A stretch of 60,643 nucleotides of DNA, taken from CBDUBH01 sp965365345 (lineage in GTDB: Bacteria; Bacteroidota; Ignavibacteria; Ignavibacteriales; SURF-24). Positions 53,501 through 60,643 of the stretch are shown one piece after another. Numbering within the stretch: the first letter of the stretch is position 1; the number at the start of each line of letters is the position of its first letter. Location: NCBI GenBank assembly GCA_965365345.1, contig CBDUBH010000008.1:1-60643 (forward strand), in the 5' to 3' direction. A model generated the notes under the pieces. That model ran no database searches, had not been told where the DNA came from, and worked only from the letters and a program-made list of their open reading frames with translations. The translations under genes and the position numbers were made by a program.

Positions 53501-54263
53501 TATCTTTACTTAAAAAGATTTCACCAGTTTCCATATCAAAAACATCATCTGCGACAACACGTCCAACATAATTTTCATCTACATCTTTAGTCTTAACATC
53601 TTCGACTAAATTAAACAAATCCAATATTTGATCGTTAAGATCATAACCCAATGCTCTTAATAGTGTTGTTGAAGGAAATTTTTTCCTTCTATCAATATAT
53701 ACGTAAAGTATGTTATTGATATCTGTTGCAAATTCAACCCATGAACCTCTAAAAGGAATAATTCTAGCTGAATAAATCGGAGTTCCATTAGGGTGAACAG
53801 TTTGAGAAAAAGCTACACCCGGGGAACGGTGTAACTGTGTAACGATAACTCTTTCTGCGCCGTTAATTATGAAAGTTCCTTTATTTGTCATAAAAGGAAG
53901 ATTTCCAAGATATACTTCTTGTTCTACGGAATTTACAAATTCTTCTGTTTCCGGATCTTTAGCAGAAAGACGTACTTTAGCTTTAAGTGGTGCTGAATAT
54001 GTTAACCCTCTTTCTCTACATTCCTCAATAGAGTACCTTGCCTTCTCAATATAATATTCAACAAAATCTAATCGATAAAATTCCTTATTATCCAAAATTG
54101 GGAAATTTGCACTAAATACTGCCTGTAATCCTTTGTTTTCTCTTTTTGCCGGAGGAACTTTTAGTTGTAGGAACTCTTCAAAGGATTCAAGCTGAATGTT
54201 AAGCAAATCCGGCATTTCAATTGTGGAAGGAATTCGTGCGAAAGAGATTCTATTATTATTCAA
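50508..54263 (-). CDS. rpoB: DNA-directed RNA polymerase subunit beta
   Basis: Catalytic-core subunit, 1251 aa. The rifampicin region reads [29 protein letters not shown], seen in pieces [14 protein letters not shown] and [14 protein letters not shown], with the usual Asp, His and Ser, so it looks rifampicin-sensitive. Also [21 protein letters not shown] and C-terminal [23 protein letters not shown]. The start is TTG at 54263, with GGAGG 5 nt upstream and no other start near. A 138-bp gap with a hairpin separates it from rplL. Confidence 0.99.
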   Translation of the reverse strand: [1251 protein letters not shown]

Positions 54264-54319
54264 TCTTGCCTCCGTTATATTACTTTATGCAAATACGTTA
54301 AATATTTTAAAAATATAGA

Positions 54320-54355
54320 AAAGTGACAAGGCGGATTTCACCGCCCTATCACTTT
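54320..54355 (-). other. Hairpin/attenuator between rplL and rpoB
   Basis: AAAGTGA...GGCGG paired with CCGCC...TCACTTT (7 + 5 bp with a 3-nt internal loop, 6-nt loop), followed leftward by TTCTATATTTTT. Position matches the partial terminator known between rplL and rpoB in E. coli. Confidence 0.75.
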
Positions 54356-54401
54356 CAATCTTTTAACGTATAGTAAATTATCTTTAAAATCTAATCTAAA
54401 C

Positions 54402-54779
54402 TTATTTTATTTCTACAGTAGCGCCGGCTTCTTCAAATTCTTTCTTCAATTTTTCAGCTTCATCTTTTGATACTGCTTCTTTAACAACATTTGGCGCACC
54501 ATCAACTAAATCTTTAGCTTCTTTCAAACCTAAACCGGTATGAGCACGAACTACTTTAATAACATTGATTTTTTTATCGCCAGCACCAACAAGAACAACA
54601 TTAAATTCAGTTTTTTCTTCAACCGGAGCAGCGGCAGCGGCTGCAGGAGCAGCACCCATCATCATAGGGGCAGCAGCAGTAACACCAAATTCATCTTCCA
54701 ATGCTTTTTTTAATTCAGAGGCTTCAACTAAAGATAATACTTTAATTTTTTCAACTATTTCTGCAACTTTTTCTGACAT
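54402..54779 (-). CDS. rplL: 50S ribosomal protein L7/L12
   Basis: Stalk protein, 125 aa. N-terminal dimerisation domain, Ala/Pro/Met-rich hinge (about 38-55), and C-terminal factor-binding domain with NVIKVVRAHTGLGLKEAKDLVD. ATG 54779. Confidence 0.98.
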   Translation of the reverse strand: MSEKVAEIVEKIKVLSLVEASELKKALEDEFGVTAAAPMMMGAAPAAAAAAPVEEKTEFNVVLVGAGDKKINVIKVVRAHTGLGLKEAKDLVDGAPNVVKEAVSKDEAEKLKKEFEEAGATVEIK

Positions 54780-54823
54780 TTTTATTTCTCCCGAAAAATT
54801 ATTTCACTTATATACTTTATTAA

Positions 54824-55345
54824 TTAAGCGGCATTCTTTTTAGAAATCTCATCAATCACACTTACCAGATCGCGCATTACAGCATTGATTGCGCCAACTA
54901 TACCGGAGGCAGGGGCATTTATACTGCCAATAATTCCGGCAATAATCTCAGGTTTGGTTGGCATTGTTGATAATGCATCCAATTGATCGCCTGAGAAGAA
55001 CTGATTTTCTATATAGCAGCCTTTCAATGAGAATTTCTTACTAGCCGTAGAATATTTTTTAATGATCTTTGCAGGAGTTGTCGTGTTTTCATTTGCAAAT
55101 GCAAATCCAGACATACCTACAAGTAAATCATTAAATTTTTCATACCCTTCATAATCGCTAATAGCTTTTTTGAATAAGGTATTTTTAAAGACCTTATACT
55201 CAATACCTTCCTGACGAAATTCTTTTCTCAGTTTATTGATATCTTCTACATTTACAGTAGCATAATCTACTACATAAATTGCATTAGATTTTTCAATAAG
55301 TTCTTTAATTTGAGAGACTATTTCTTGTTTTTCTGTAATATTCAT
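54824..55345 (-). CDS. rplJ: 50S ribosomal protein L10
   Basis: Stalk base binding L12 dimers; 173 aa. EKQEIVSQIKELIEKSNAIYVVDY start and C-terminal helix for L12. The leader between rplA and rplJ is only 68 bp, short for the classic L10 regulatory leader; no clear structure seen. Confidence 0.97.
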   Translation of the reverse strand: MNITEKQEIVSQIKELIEKSNAIYVVDYATVNVEDINKLRKEFRQEGIEYKVFKNTLFKKAISDYEGYEKFNDLLVGMSGFAFANENTTTPAKIIKKYSTASKKFSLKGCYIENQFFSGDQLDALSTMPTKPEIIAGIIGSINAPASGIVGAINAVMRDLVSVIDEISKKNAA

Positions 55346-55413
55346 TTCTCTCCCGAAATCACTAATTCTTAAAATAAAAATAGAAGCATTTATTTTTTTA
55401 TGAGCGCGTAATC

Positions 55414-56112
55414 TTACTTAATTGTTCCAACTTCATCTTTAATAATTTTCAAGCCGGGACCCATTGTTGTAGATAAGAATAAACTTCTTACATACTGTCC
55501 TTTTGCCGATGAAGGTTTTAGCTTAATAATTGTTGATAAAAATGCTTTTGCATTTTCAACAAGTTTATCTTCTGTAAAAGAAATTTTTCCTAATGAAGTA
55601 TGAACAATACCGGTTTTATCAACTCGGAATTCAATTTTACCGGCTTTAACTTCTTTTACTGCTGTAGCAACATCCATTGTCACAGTTCCGCTTTTCGGAT
55701 TTGGCATTAAACCTTTTGGACCTAAAATTCTTCCTAATTTACCAAGATCCGCCATAACATCGGGAGTTGCAACAATAACATCAACATCAGCCCAACCACC
55801 TTTGATCTTTTCAAGGTATTCTTCAAATCCGGCAAAATCTGCTCCAGCATCCAATGCTTCCTGAGCTTTAGCGCCTTTTGCTACTACAAGCACTTTTACT
55901 TCTTTTCCGGTTCCGTTAGGTAAACTTACGGTACCTCTTACCATTTGATCAGCGTGACGTGGATCAACACCTAAGCGAATAGCACAGTCAAGCGATTCGG
56001 TAAACTTAACATTAGAGAATTCTTTAAGAGTTTGAATCGCTTCTAGTAAAGTATATTCTTTATTGCGATCAACTTGTTCTCTAACTGATTTTATTCTTTT
56101 TGAAACTTTCAT
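55414..56112 (-). CDS. rplA: 50S ribosomal protein L1
   Basis: L1-stalk protein involved in E-site tRNA release and, in E. coli, repressor of its own operon. 232 aa, with VDPRHADQMVRGTVSLPNGTGK and GLMPNPKSGTVT motifs. ATG 56112. Confidence 0.98.
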   Translation of the reverse strand: MKVSKRIKSVREQVDRNKEYTLLEAIQTLKEFSNVKFTESLDCAIRLGVDPRHADQMVRGTVSLPNGTGKEVKVLVVAKGAKAQEALDAGADFAGFEEYLEKIKGGWADVDVIVATPDVMADLGKLGRILGPKGLMPNPKSGTVTMDVATAVKEVKAGKIEFRVDKTGIVHTSLGKISFTEDKLVENAKAFLSTIIKLKPSSAKGQYVRSLFLSTTMGPGLKIIKDEVGTIK

Positions 56113-56152
56113 TATTCTTCTAATCCTATTTTCAATGAAGCAATAACTATTA

Positions 56153-56578
56153 TTATTCTTCTACGGTAAAGCCCATGCTGCGAGCAGTACCTGCAATCAT
56201 ACTCATGGCCTGTTCAACATTATTTGCATTCAAATCAGGCATTTTCATCTCTGCTATTTCTCTTATTTGTGCTTGTGTTACTTTAGCAACTTTAGATTTA
56301 TTCGGTTCTGCAGAGCCTTTTTCATGTTTTGCAGCTTTTTTCAATAATTCTGCAGCGGGAGGTGTTTTAGTTATAAAAGTAAAAGATTTATCTGAGTAAA
56401 CTGTGATTACAACAGGAATAATCAATCCTGCTTTTTCTTGAGTTTTAGCATTAAATTGCTTACAAAACTCCATAATGTTTACGCCTTTTTGACCAAGAGC
56501 TGGACCAACCGGTGGAGAAGGATTTGCTTTTCCGGCAGGGATCTGCAATTTGATGTAACCTGTAATTTTCTTTGCCAT
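56153..56578 (-). CDS. rplK: 50S ribosomal protein L11
   Basis: GTPase-centre protein, 141 aa. IKLQIPAGKANPSPPVGPALGQKGVNIMEFCKQFN, seen as AGKANPSPPVGPALG, and KMPDLNANNVEQAMSMIAGTARSMG. Needed for RelA activation in other bacteria. Confidence 0.98.
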   Translation of the reverse strand: MAKKITGYIKLQIPAGKANPSPPVGPALGQKGVNIMEFCKQFNAKTQEKAGLIIPVVITVYSDKSFTFITKTPPAAELLKKAAKHEKGSAEPNKSKVAKVTQAQIREIAEMKMPDLNANNVEQAMSMIAGTARSMGFTVEE

Positions 56579-56607
56579 AAAAAAACCTAATATAAAATAT
56601 TATTTAC

Positions 56608-57144
56608 TTATTTTTCTAATTCTGCTTGAACAAAATCTATTTCAACGGGAGTTTTTCTTCCAAAAATAGAAACCATTACTTTAATTTTCATTTTCTCTTC
56701 GTTAACTTCCTGAACGTAACCTGAGAAATTATTGAACGGACCATCAATGATCTTTATATAATCTCCAACTCTGAAAAGAGTTTCCATTCTTTCATCATCA
56801 TCATCTTGAGTAATTCTTCCAACAATTCTTTTAACTTCTTCGGGTTGTAACGGATTTGGATTCTTACCGGTTCCCAAAAATCCCATTACCGATGGAGTAT
56901 TCAGAATAAAATCTTTAACCTGGTTATCAAGATCAGCTTGAATCAATATATAGCCGGGAAAGAAATTTTTCTGTCTGGTCTTTTTCTTACCGTCTTTGAC
57001 TTCAAAAACTTTTTCAGTAGGGACCAAAACAGATTCAATCTTTGCACGAAGCTTATCGTTTTCTTTCAATTCAGCTTCTACAAGAGATTTAACCTTGTTT
57101 TCGTGTCCTGAAAACGTTCTCACTACATACCATTTCAATTCCAT
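56608..57144 (-). CDS. nusG: Transcription elongation/antitermination factor NusG
   Basis: Binds RNA polymerase beta' clamp and, through its KOW domain, S10 or Rho. 178 aa: NGN domain (about 3-115, WYVVRTFSGHENKVK) and KOW domain (about 125-175, GDYIKIIDGPFNNFSGYVQEVN). ATG 57144, 7 bp after secE. Confidence 0.97.
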   Translation of the reverse strand: MELKWYVVRTFSGHENKVKSLVEAELKENDKLRAKIESVLVPTEKVFEVKDGKKKTRQKNFFPGYILIQADLDNQVKDFILNTPSVMGFLGTGKNPNPLQPEEVKRIVGRITQDDDDERMETLFRVGDYIKIIDGPFNNFSGYVQEVNEEKMKIKVMVSIFGRKTPVEIDFVQAELEK

Positions 57145-57151
57145 TAAATGC

Positions 57152-57334
57152 CTAAATCAATAATTTAATAATTTGAGTTATGGCCATATCTATTAGCCAG
57201 GTAAAAGCAGCAATAATAATACAAACCACAATAACAATTATTGTTGATTCTTTTAATTCTTCTTTTGTTGGCCAAGTAACTTTTTTCATTTCCTTGACAA
57301 CATCATTAAAAAAGTTAACTATTTTTTCTTTCAT
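57152..57334 (-). CDS. secE: Preprotein translocase subunit SecE
   Basis: 60-aa single-span SecE: amphipathic helix with VVKEMKKVTWPTKEELKEST and one C-terminal membrane helix (about 32-55). Between tRNA-Trp and nusG, the classic position. Confidence 0.96.
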   Translation of the reverse strand: MKEKIVNFFNDVVKEMKKVTWPTKEELKESTIIVIVVCIIIAAFTWLIDMAITQIIKLLI

Positions 57335-57362
57335 AATTATGCGATAAAACTCTGTAAATGTG

Positions 57363-57435
<73 letters not shown>

Positions 57436-57445
57436 GTAAAAAAAA

Positions 57446-57595
57446 TTATTTTGTTTCTTTATGGATCGTATGTTTACGTTCCCAACGACAATATTTTTTA
57501 AATTCTACCCTACCAGGGTGCAATCTTTTATTTTTTGTGGTTGTATAATTTCTTCTTTTACACTCGGTACATTCTAAAGTTATTATTTCTCTCAT
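57446..57595 (-). CDS. rpmG: 50S ribosomal protein L33
   Basis: 49-aa protein, ATG 57595: MREIITLECTECKRRNYTTT at the start, KNKRLHPGRVEFKKYC in the middle, HTIHKETK at the end. The first zinc knuckle CxxC (Cys9, Cys12) is kept. The second has Cys36 but Glu at 39 where zinc-type relatives often have Cys, so zinc binding may be incomplete. It lies between tRNA-Thr and tRNA-Trp. Confidence 0.95.
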   Translation of the reverse strand: MREIITLECTECKRRNYTTTKNKRLHPGRVEFKKYCRWERKHTIHKETK

Positions 57596-57614
57596 AGCCT
57601 TTTCAATTTTTGTT

Positions 57615-57690
57615 TGGAGCTGACGACCGGGATTGAACCGGTGACCTCATCCTTACCAAGGATGTGCTCTACCAACTGAGCTACGTCAGC
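57615..57690 (-). tRNA. tRNA-Thr (anticodon GGT)
   Basis: 76 nt including encoded CCA: acceptor GCTGACG/CGTCAGC, anticodon stem CATCC/GGATG with loop TTGGTAA, T-arm loop TTCAATC, discriminator T. Confidence 0.95.
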
Positions 57691-57737
57691 AAATATTAAA
57701 AAATCGTTTTACAGCAAATACTTGGATTATTAAAAAG

Positions 57738-57810
57738 AGCGGGAGACGAGACTCGAACTCGCGACCAACAGCTTGGAAGGCTGTGACTCTACCAACTGAG
57801 TTACTCCCGC
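57738..57810 (-). tRNA. tRNA-Gly (anticodon TCC)
   Basis: 73 nt: acceptor GCGGGAG/CTCCCGC, anticodon stem ACAGC/GCTGT with loop CTTCCAA, T-loop TTCGAGT, discriminator T. CCA not encoded. Confidence 0.95.
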
Positions 57811-57897
57811 ATTATCAAATTTTCTGACTTTGAAAATTATTTTATAACAGTTGTAAACGAAATACTCTCCAACCATTATTAAAATATTTTCAAAAAC

Positions 57898-57984
57898 TGG
57901 TGGGCGGCGAGGGATTCGAACCCCCAAAGGCGTTTGCCAACGGATTTACAGTCCGCCCCGGCTCTCCAACTCCGGCGTCCGCCC
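57898..57984 (-). tRNA. tRNA-Tyr (anticodon GTA)
   Basis: 87 nt with long variable arm and encoded CCA: begins GGGCGGA, ends GCCGCCC-A-CCA; anticodon loop CTGTAAA gives GTA; T-loop TTCGAAT. Acceptor pair 7-66 is A-G. First gene of the tRNA/secE/nusG unit. Confidence 0.95.
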
Positions 57985-58004
57985 GTTTTAGAAAATAGAT
58001 AACA

Positions 58005-58033
58005 AATATAATTCGGTTTTTATTTAAATGCAA
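58005..58033 (-). promoter_or_regulatory. Promoter of the tRNA-Tyr ... rpoBC unit
   Basis: Minus strand TTGCAT (58028-58033), 17-bp spacer, TATATT followed by TG (58005-58010), 20 bp before the tRNA-Tyr 5' end. It lies just past the comM stop. Confidence 0.75.
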
Positions 58034-58057
58034 GATTAAATTTAAAAAAAATTAAAT

Positions 58058-59596
58058 TTATCTGTTCCATAATTCTCTATCTAAACTTCTGTATTGAATT
58101 GCTTCACTTACATGATGGGCTTTTATATTTTCTGATTCTTCCAGATCAGCAATTGTTCTGCTTACTTTCAAGATTCTATCATAAGCTCTTGCAGATAAAC
58201 CCAATTTAGTCATAGCCATTTTCAGAATTTCAGCTCCGACAGAATCAAGCGTACAATACTGTCTTACTTCTCTGCTGCCCATACTTGCATTATTATAAAT
58301 ATGCTTATGTTTAGAAAATCTTTCATGCTGAATTTTTCTGGCTTTTACAACTCTGTTTCTGATTTCTGATGAAGATTCTGTTTTTGAAGAACCGGCAAGC
58401 TCTTTATATTTTACCGCAGGAACTTCAATATGAATATCAATTCTATCTAATAAAGGACCGGAAATTTTTGCCATATATCTTTGGATTTGCGTGCCCGTAC
58501 AAGTACATTCTTTTGCAGGATCTGTGTAAAACCCGCATGGACAAGGATTCATAGCTGCCGCAAGCATAAAATTTGCAGGAAATTCAAGTGTCATTTTTGA
58601 ACGGCTAACCGTAACTTTTGAATCTTCTAGAGGTTGACGTAAAACCTCGAGCACATTTTTTCTGAATTCAGGTAACTCATCCAAAAATAGAACTCCATGA
58701 TGAGCAAATGAAACTTCGCCCGGTTTTGGAAATGAACCGCCGCCAACTAAAGCAGCATCTGAAACCGTGTGATGAGGATTTCTAAAAGGTCGTTCACTAA
58801 TCAACGCTTTATCTTTGGGCAGTACTCCGGCAACACTATGTATTTTGGTAGTTTCCAATGCTTCATCAAAAGTCATTGCCGGTAATATCGAAGGAATTCT
58901 TTTTGCAAGCATTGTTTTACCGGAACCGGGAGGACCGATCATAATTATGTTATGTCCACCTGCAGCCGCAATTTCCAATGCCCGTTTAACATTTTCCTGT
59001 CCTTTTACATCAGAAAAATCAATATGATAATCATTTATATGATTAAAAATTTCATCTTTATTTGTAACTACCGGCATAAATTCATTTTCACCGTTTAGAA
59101 ATTGAATTACCTGATCTAAATTTTCCATACCGAAAATTTCAACTTCATCAACTATAGAAGCTTCTTGTGAAGATTCTTTTGGCAGAATAATTCTTTTTAT
59201 TCCTTTTTTCCTGGCTTCTACGGCAATTGACAATGCACCTTTTATTGGACGAAGAGTACCATCTAAAGAAAGTTCGCCTAAGAAAATTGAATCTTCTAAA
59301 AGACCGGAATTTACTTGTCCTACCGCTGCAAGAAGTCCTATTGCCAAAGGAAGATCAAAAGAGCTGCCTTCTTTTTTAATATCTGCAGGGGCAAGATTGA
59401 CAGTAATTTTTTTAAGGGGAAATTCGTATCCGCTGTTTTTAATTGCTGCTGTTACCCGTTCACGGCTTTCTTTTACTGCATTATCCGGAAGTCCGACAAT
59501 AGTAAAAGATGGGATTTGTTTTTCGCAGTGGGTTTCAACTTCAACAAGATAAGCATCAATTCCGAAAGTGGCGCTTGAAAGAACTTTTGAAAGCAT
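58058..59596 (-). CDS. ComM/YifB-family Mg-chelatase-like AAA+ ATPase
   Basis: 512-aa AAA+ protein; ComM relatives act as branch-migration helicases during natural transformation. N-terminal Lon-type S5-fold domain (about 1-170, with GLPDNAVKESRERV), AAA domain with Walker A GPPGSGKT (221-228), HHTVSDAALVGGG and Walker B LFLDELPEF, and the Mg_chelatase_C domain (ILKVSRTIADLEESENIKAHHVSEAIQYR region). A four-Cys motif CPCGFYTDPAKECTC is typical of YifB. ATG 59596. It is a monocistronic gene between the nuo terminator and the tRNA cluster. Function in DNA uptake is inferred from the family only. Confidence 0.94.
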   Translation of the reverse strand: MLSKVLSSATFGIDAYLVEVETHCEKQIPSFTIVGLPDNAVKESRERVTAAIKNSGYEFPLKKITVNLAPADIKKEGSSFDLPLAIGLLAAVGQVNSGLLEDSIFLGELSLDGTLRPIKGALSIAVEARKKGIKRIILPKESSQEASIVDEVEIFGMENLDQVIQFLNGENEFMPVVTNKDEIFNHINDYHIDFSDVKGQENVKRALEIAAAGGHNIIMIGPPGSGKTMLAKRIPSILPAMTFDEALETTKIHSVAGVLPKDKALISERPFRNPHHTVSDAALVGGGSFPKPGEVSFAHHGVLFLDELPEFRKNVLEVLRQPLEDSKVTVSRSKMTLEFPANFMLAAAMNPCPCGFYTDPAKECTCTGTQIQRYMAKISGPLLDRIDIHIEVPAVKYKELAGSSKTESSSEIRNRVVKARKIQHERFSKHKHIYNNASMGSREVRQYCTLDSVGAEILKMAMTKLGLSARAYDRILKVSRTIADLEESENIKAHHVSEAIQYRSLDRELWNR

Positions 59597-59679
59597 TAAA
59601 TCTAAACCTTATATTTCTGTACAATACTTTTAAATAAACTCTTAACTTTAAATTATTATCTAATAAAAACATCACATTA

Positions 59680-59707
59680 AAAGAAAACGGCTTTCGCCGT
59701 TTTCTTT
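59680..59707 (-). terminator. Intrinsic terminator at the end of nuoI
   Basis: 12-bp perfect stem AAAGAAAACGGC/GCCGTTTTCTTT with a GAAA tetraloop on the minus strand, overlapping the nuoI stop codon and ending in a T-rich run. Confidence 0.9.
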
Positions 59708-60200
59708 ATTTGTAATTTCTAATATATTCAATTCTGTCTTTTAATTTATCAATAGGAGTGAGCAATTTATCTTTTCCATAGATAGCAGTTTCCCTGTCAC
59801 TGAATACAAGTTCGTAATCTTTACTCATAACAATAGCTTCTTCGGGACAAACTTCTTCACAAAATCCGCAGAAAATACAGCGAAGCATATTTATTTCAAA
59901 TTTAACCGGATACCGTTCTTTTTCGAGTTCGGTTTCGCTTGCCTGCACTTCTATTGCAAGTGGCGGACAAACTCTTGAGCACAATCCGCAAGCAACACAT
60001 CTTTCAACCCCGTTTTCTTCCTGAACTAAAACAGGTCTCCCACGGTATGATGCAGGCGGAATGAATTTTTCTTCCGGGTATTGCAATGTAACTTTTGGCC
60101 TGAACATTGTTTTTAATGTTAAGCCCAAACCTTTTACAATTTCAGGTATATATATTTTTTCCCAAAAATTTAGATCTTTACTTCTTTTTTTTACTGACAT
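59706..60200 (-). CDS. nuoI: NADH-quinone oxidoreductase subunit I
   Basis: Peripheral complex I subunit carrying two [4Fe-4S] clusters (N6a, N6b) that pass electrons to NuoB. 164 aa, with cysteine sets CVACGLCSRVC (68, 71, 74, 78) and CIFCGFCEEVC (108, 111, 114, 118), each followed by Pro. It is 48 bp after nuoH. A terminator covers its stop, so the nuo transcript ends here rather than continuing with nuoJ-N. ATG 60200. Confidence 0.96.
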   Translation of the reverse strand: MSVKKRSKDLNFWEKIYIPEIVKGLGLTLKTMFRPKVTLQYPEEKFIPPASYRGRPVLVQEENGVERCVACGLCSRVCPPLAIEVQASETELEKERYPVKFEINMLRCIFCGFCEEVCPEEAIVMSKDYELVFSDRETAIYGKDKLLTPIDKLKDRIEYIRNYK

Positions 60201-60247
60201 AATTACAAAACCTTTAACTTTATAATAAGATTATATCGAATATTTCT

Positions 60248-60643
60248 TTATAAATTAAAAACCATGATCAGAATTGCTACCCAAATAATGTTCAATAATG
60301 AAAGCGGGAACATTACTTTCCAGCCCAGACTCATTAGTTGATCATATCTGAATCTTGGAATACTCCAGCGAACCCAGATAAAGAAGAAAAGTACAAATAA
60401 AAGTTTCATTAAAAATATTACAACATAAATCAGTGATAACCAGTTTCCTTCAATTCCGAGTTTATGGATGAACGGGAATTGCCAGCCGCCAAGGTATAAA
60501 GTTACGATCATTGCACTTGCAATTATCATATTTGCATATTCAGCTAAAAAGAACCCTGCAAATTTCATACTGCTGTATTCTGTGTGATAACCGCCTACAA
60601 GTTCCGGCTCTGCTTCCGGTAAATCGAATGGCTGTCTGTTTGT
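60248..60643 (-). CDS. nuoH: NADH-quinone oxidoreductase subunit H, partial (N-terminus beyond the right edge)
   Basis: Membrane subunit of complex I forming the quinone-binding chamber. The last 131 codons are in the window; the frame is open to the edge. The sequence NRQPFDLPEAEPELVGGYHTEYSS just inside the edge is the diagnostic NuoH loop (shown as PFDLPEAEPELVGG and YHTEYSS), with conserved acidic residues near the quinone site. Three or four membrane helices follow, and WVRWSIPRFRYDQLM near the C-terminus. ATG 60568 lies inside the frame but is not the start. Confidence 0.96.
   Translation of the reverse strand, partial: TNRQPFDLPEAEPELVGGYHTEYSSMKFAGFFLAEYANMIIASAMIVTLYLGGWQFPFIHKLGIEGNWLSLIYVVIFLMKLLFVLFFFIWVRWSIPRFRYDQLMSLGWKVMFPLSLLNIIWVAILIMVFNL

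Noticed and set aside
50508..54263. Possible rifampicin-resistance substitution in rpoB and streptomycin-resistance substitution in rpsL
   Set aside because: The key residues (Asp, His, Ser in the RpoB region; both Lys in S12) are the sensitive forms.
55346..55413. L10 autoregulatory leader before rplJ
   Set aside because: The gap is only 68 bp and I could not see a convincing conserved structure.
57738..57745. T-run after tRNA-Gly (CTCTTTTT) as a terminator
   Set aside because: No hairpin other than the tRNA itself; the downstream tRNA-Thr and rpmG share the unit.

Overview
The window is a compact, AT-rich, gene-dense chromosomal segment from a Gram-negative bacterium. SurA-type periplasmic chaperones, three lipoproteins with a lipobox Cys, and a short primary sigma factor that opens directly in region 1.2 all fit the Bacteroidota/Chlorobiota/Ignavibacteriota group. 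My best guess is a member of Ignavibacteria. That is an inference from protein style, not a database result. Strong Shine-Dalgarno sequences (for example AGGAGG before rpsL and rpsC) argue against a typical member of Bacteroidia/Flavobacteriia, where SD use is weak.

Left part (1-26.9 kb): housekeeping and signalling genes in short operons. In order these are a partial phosphate acetyltransferase; an AI-2E-family membrane protein; a leftward operon of three SurA-like periplasmic proteins followed by a MoxR ATPase and a BKACE-type enzyme; metG; an orphan PAS histidine kinase; a long-chain acyl-CoA ligase; a VTT/DedA-like membrane protein; transketolase; a small unknown protein; fumarase C; a receiver-Hpt-like protein that appears to have lost both phosphorylation sites; an MscS channel; truA; an NlpC/P60 lipoprotein; the primary sigma factor; phosphopentomutase; a membrane GAF-GAF protein with a degenerate GGDEF domain; and engB.

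Right part (27-60.6 kb): one very long leftward array of the transcription/translation machinery. Read in the direction of transcription it is nuoH-nuoI, a terminator, a ComM/YifB ATPase, then tRNA-Tyr, tRNA-Gly, tRNA-Thr, rpmG, tRNA-Trp, secE, nusG, rplK, rplA, rplJ, rplL, rpoB and rpoC. After a hairpin and a strong promoter come rpsL, rpsG, fusA and tuf, followed by the complete S10, spc and alpha gene sets down to rplQ, where a strong terminator lies. Departures from the textbook order are a tRNA-Gln inserted between rplR and rpsE, no adk between secY and map, and rpmG alone where many bacteria have a tuf copy between tRNA-Thr and tRNA-Trp.

Recurring signals: several leftward transcription units are preceded by TTG-N20-TATATT-like promoters with 17-bp spacers, and TTG is an unusually frequent start codon, including for rpoB, the primary sigma factor, rpsC, rpsE, rpsK and rpsM.

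I found no phage, IS element, CRISPR array, toxin or defence island, and no convincing undescribed multi-gene system. The most interesting leads are the doubly degenerate phosphorelay protein at 18889-19626, the tRNA-Gln embedded in the spc operon, and the SurA-like trio with hairpins over lipobox codons.
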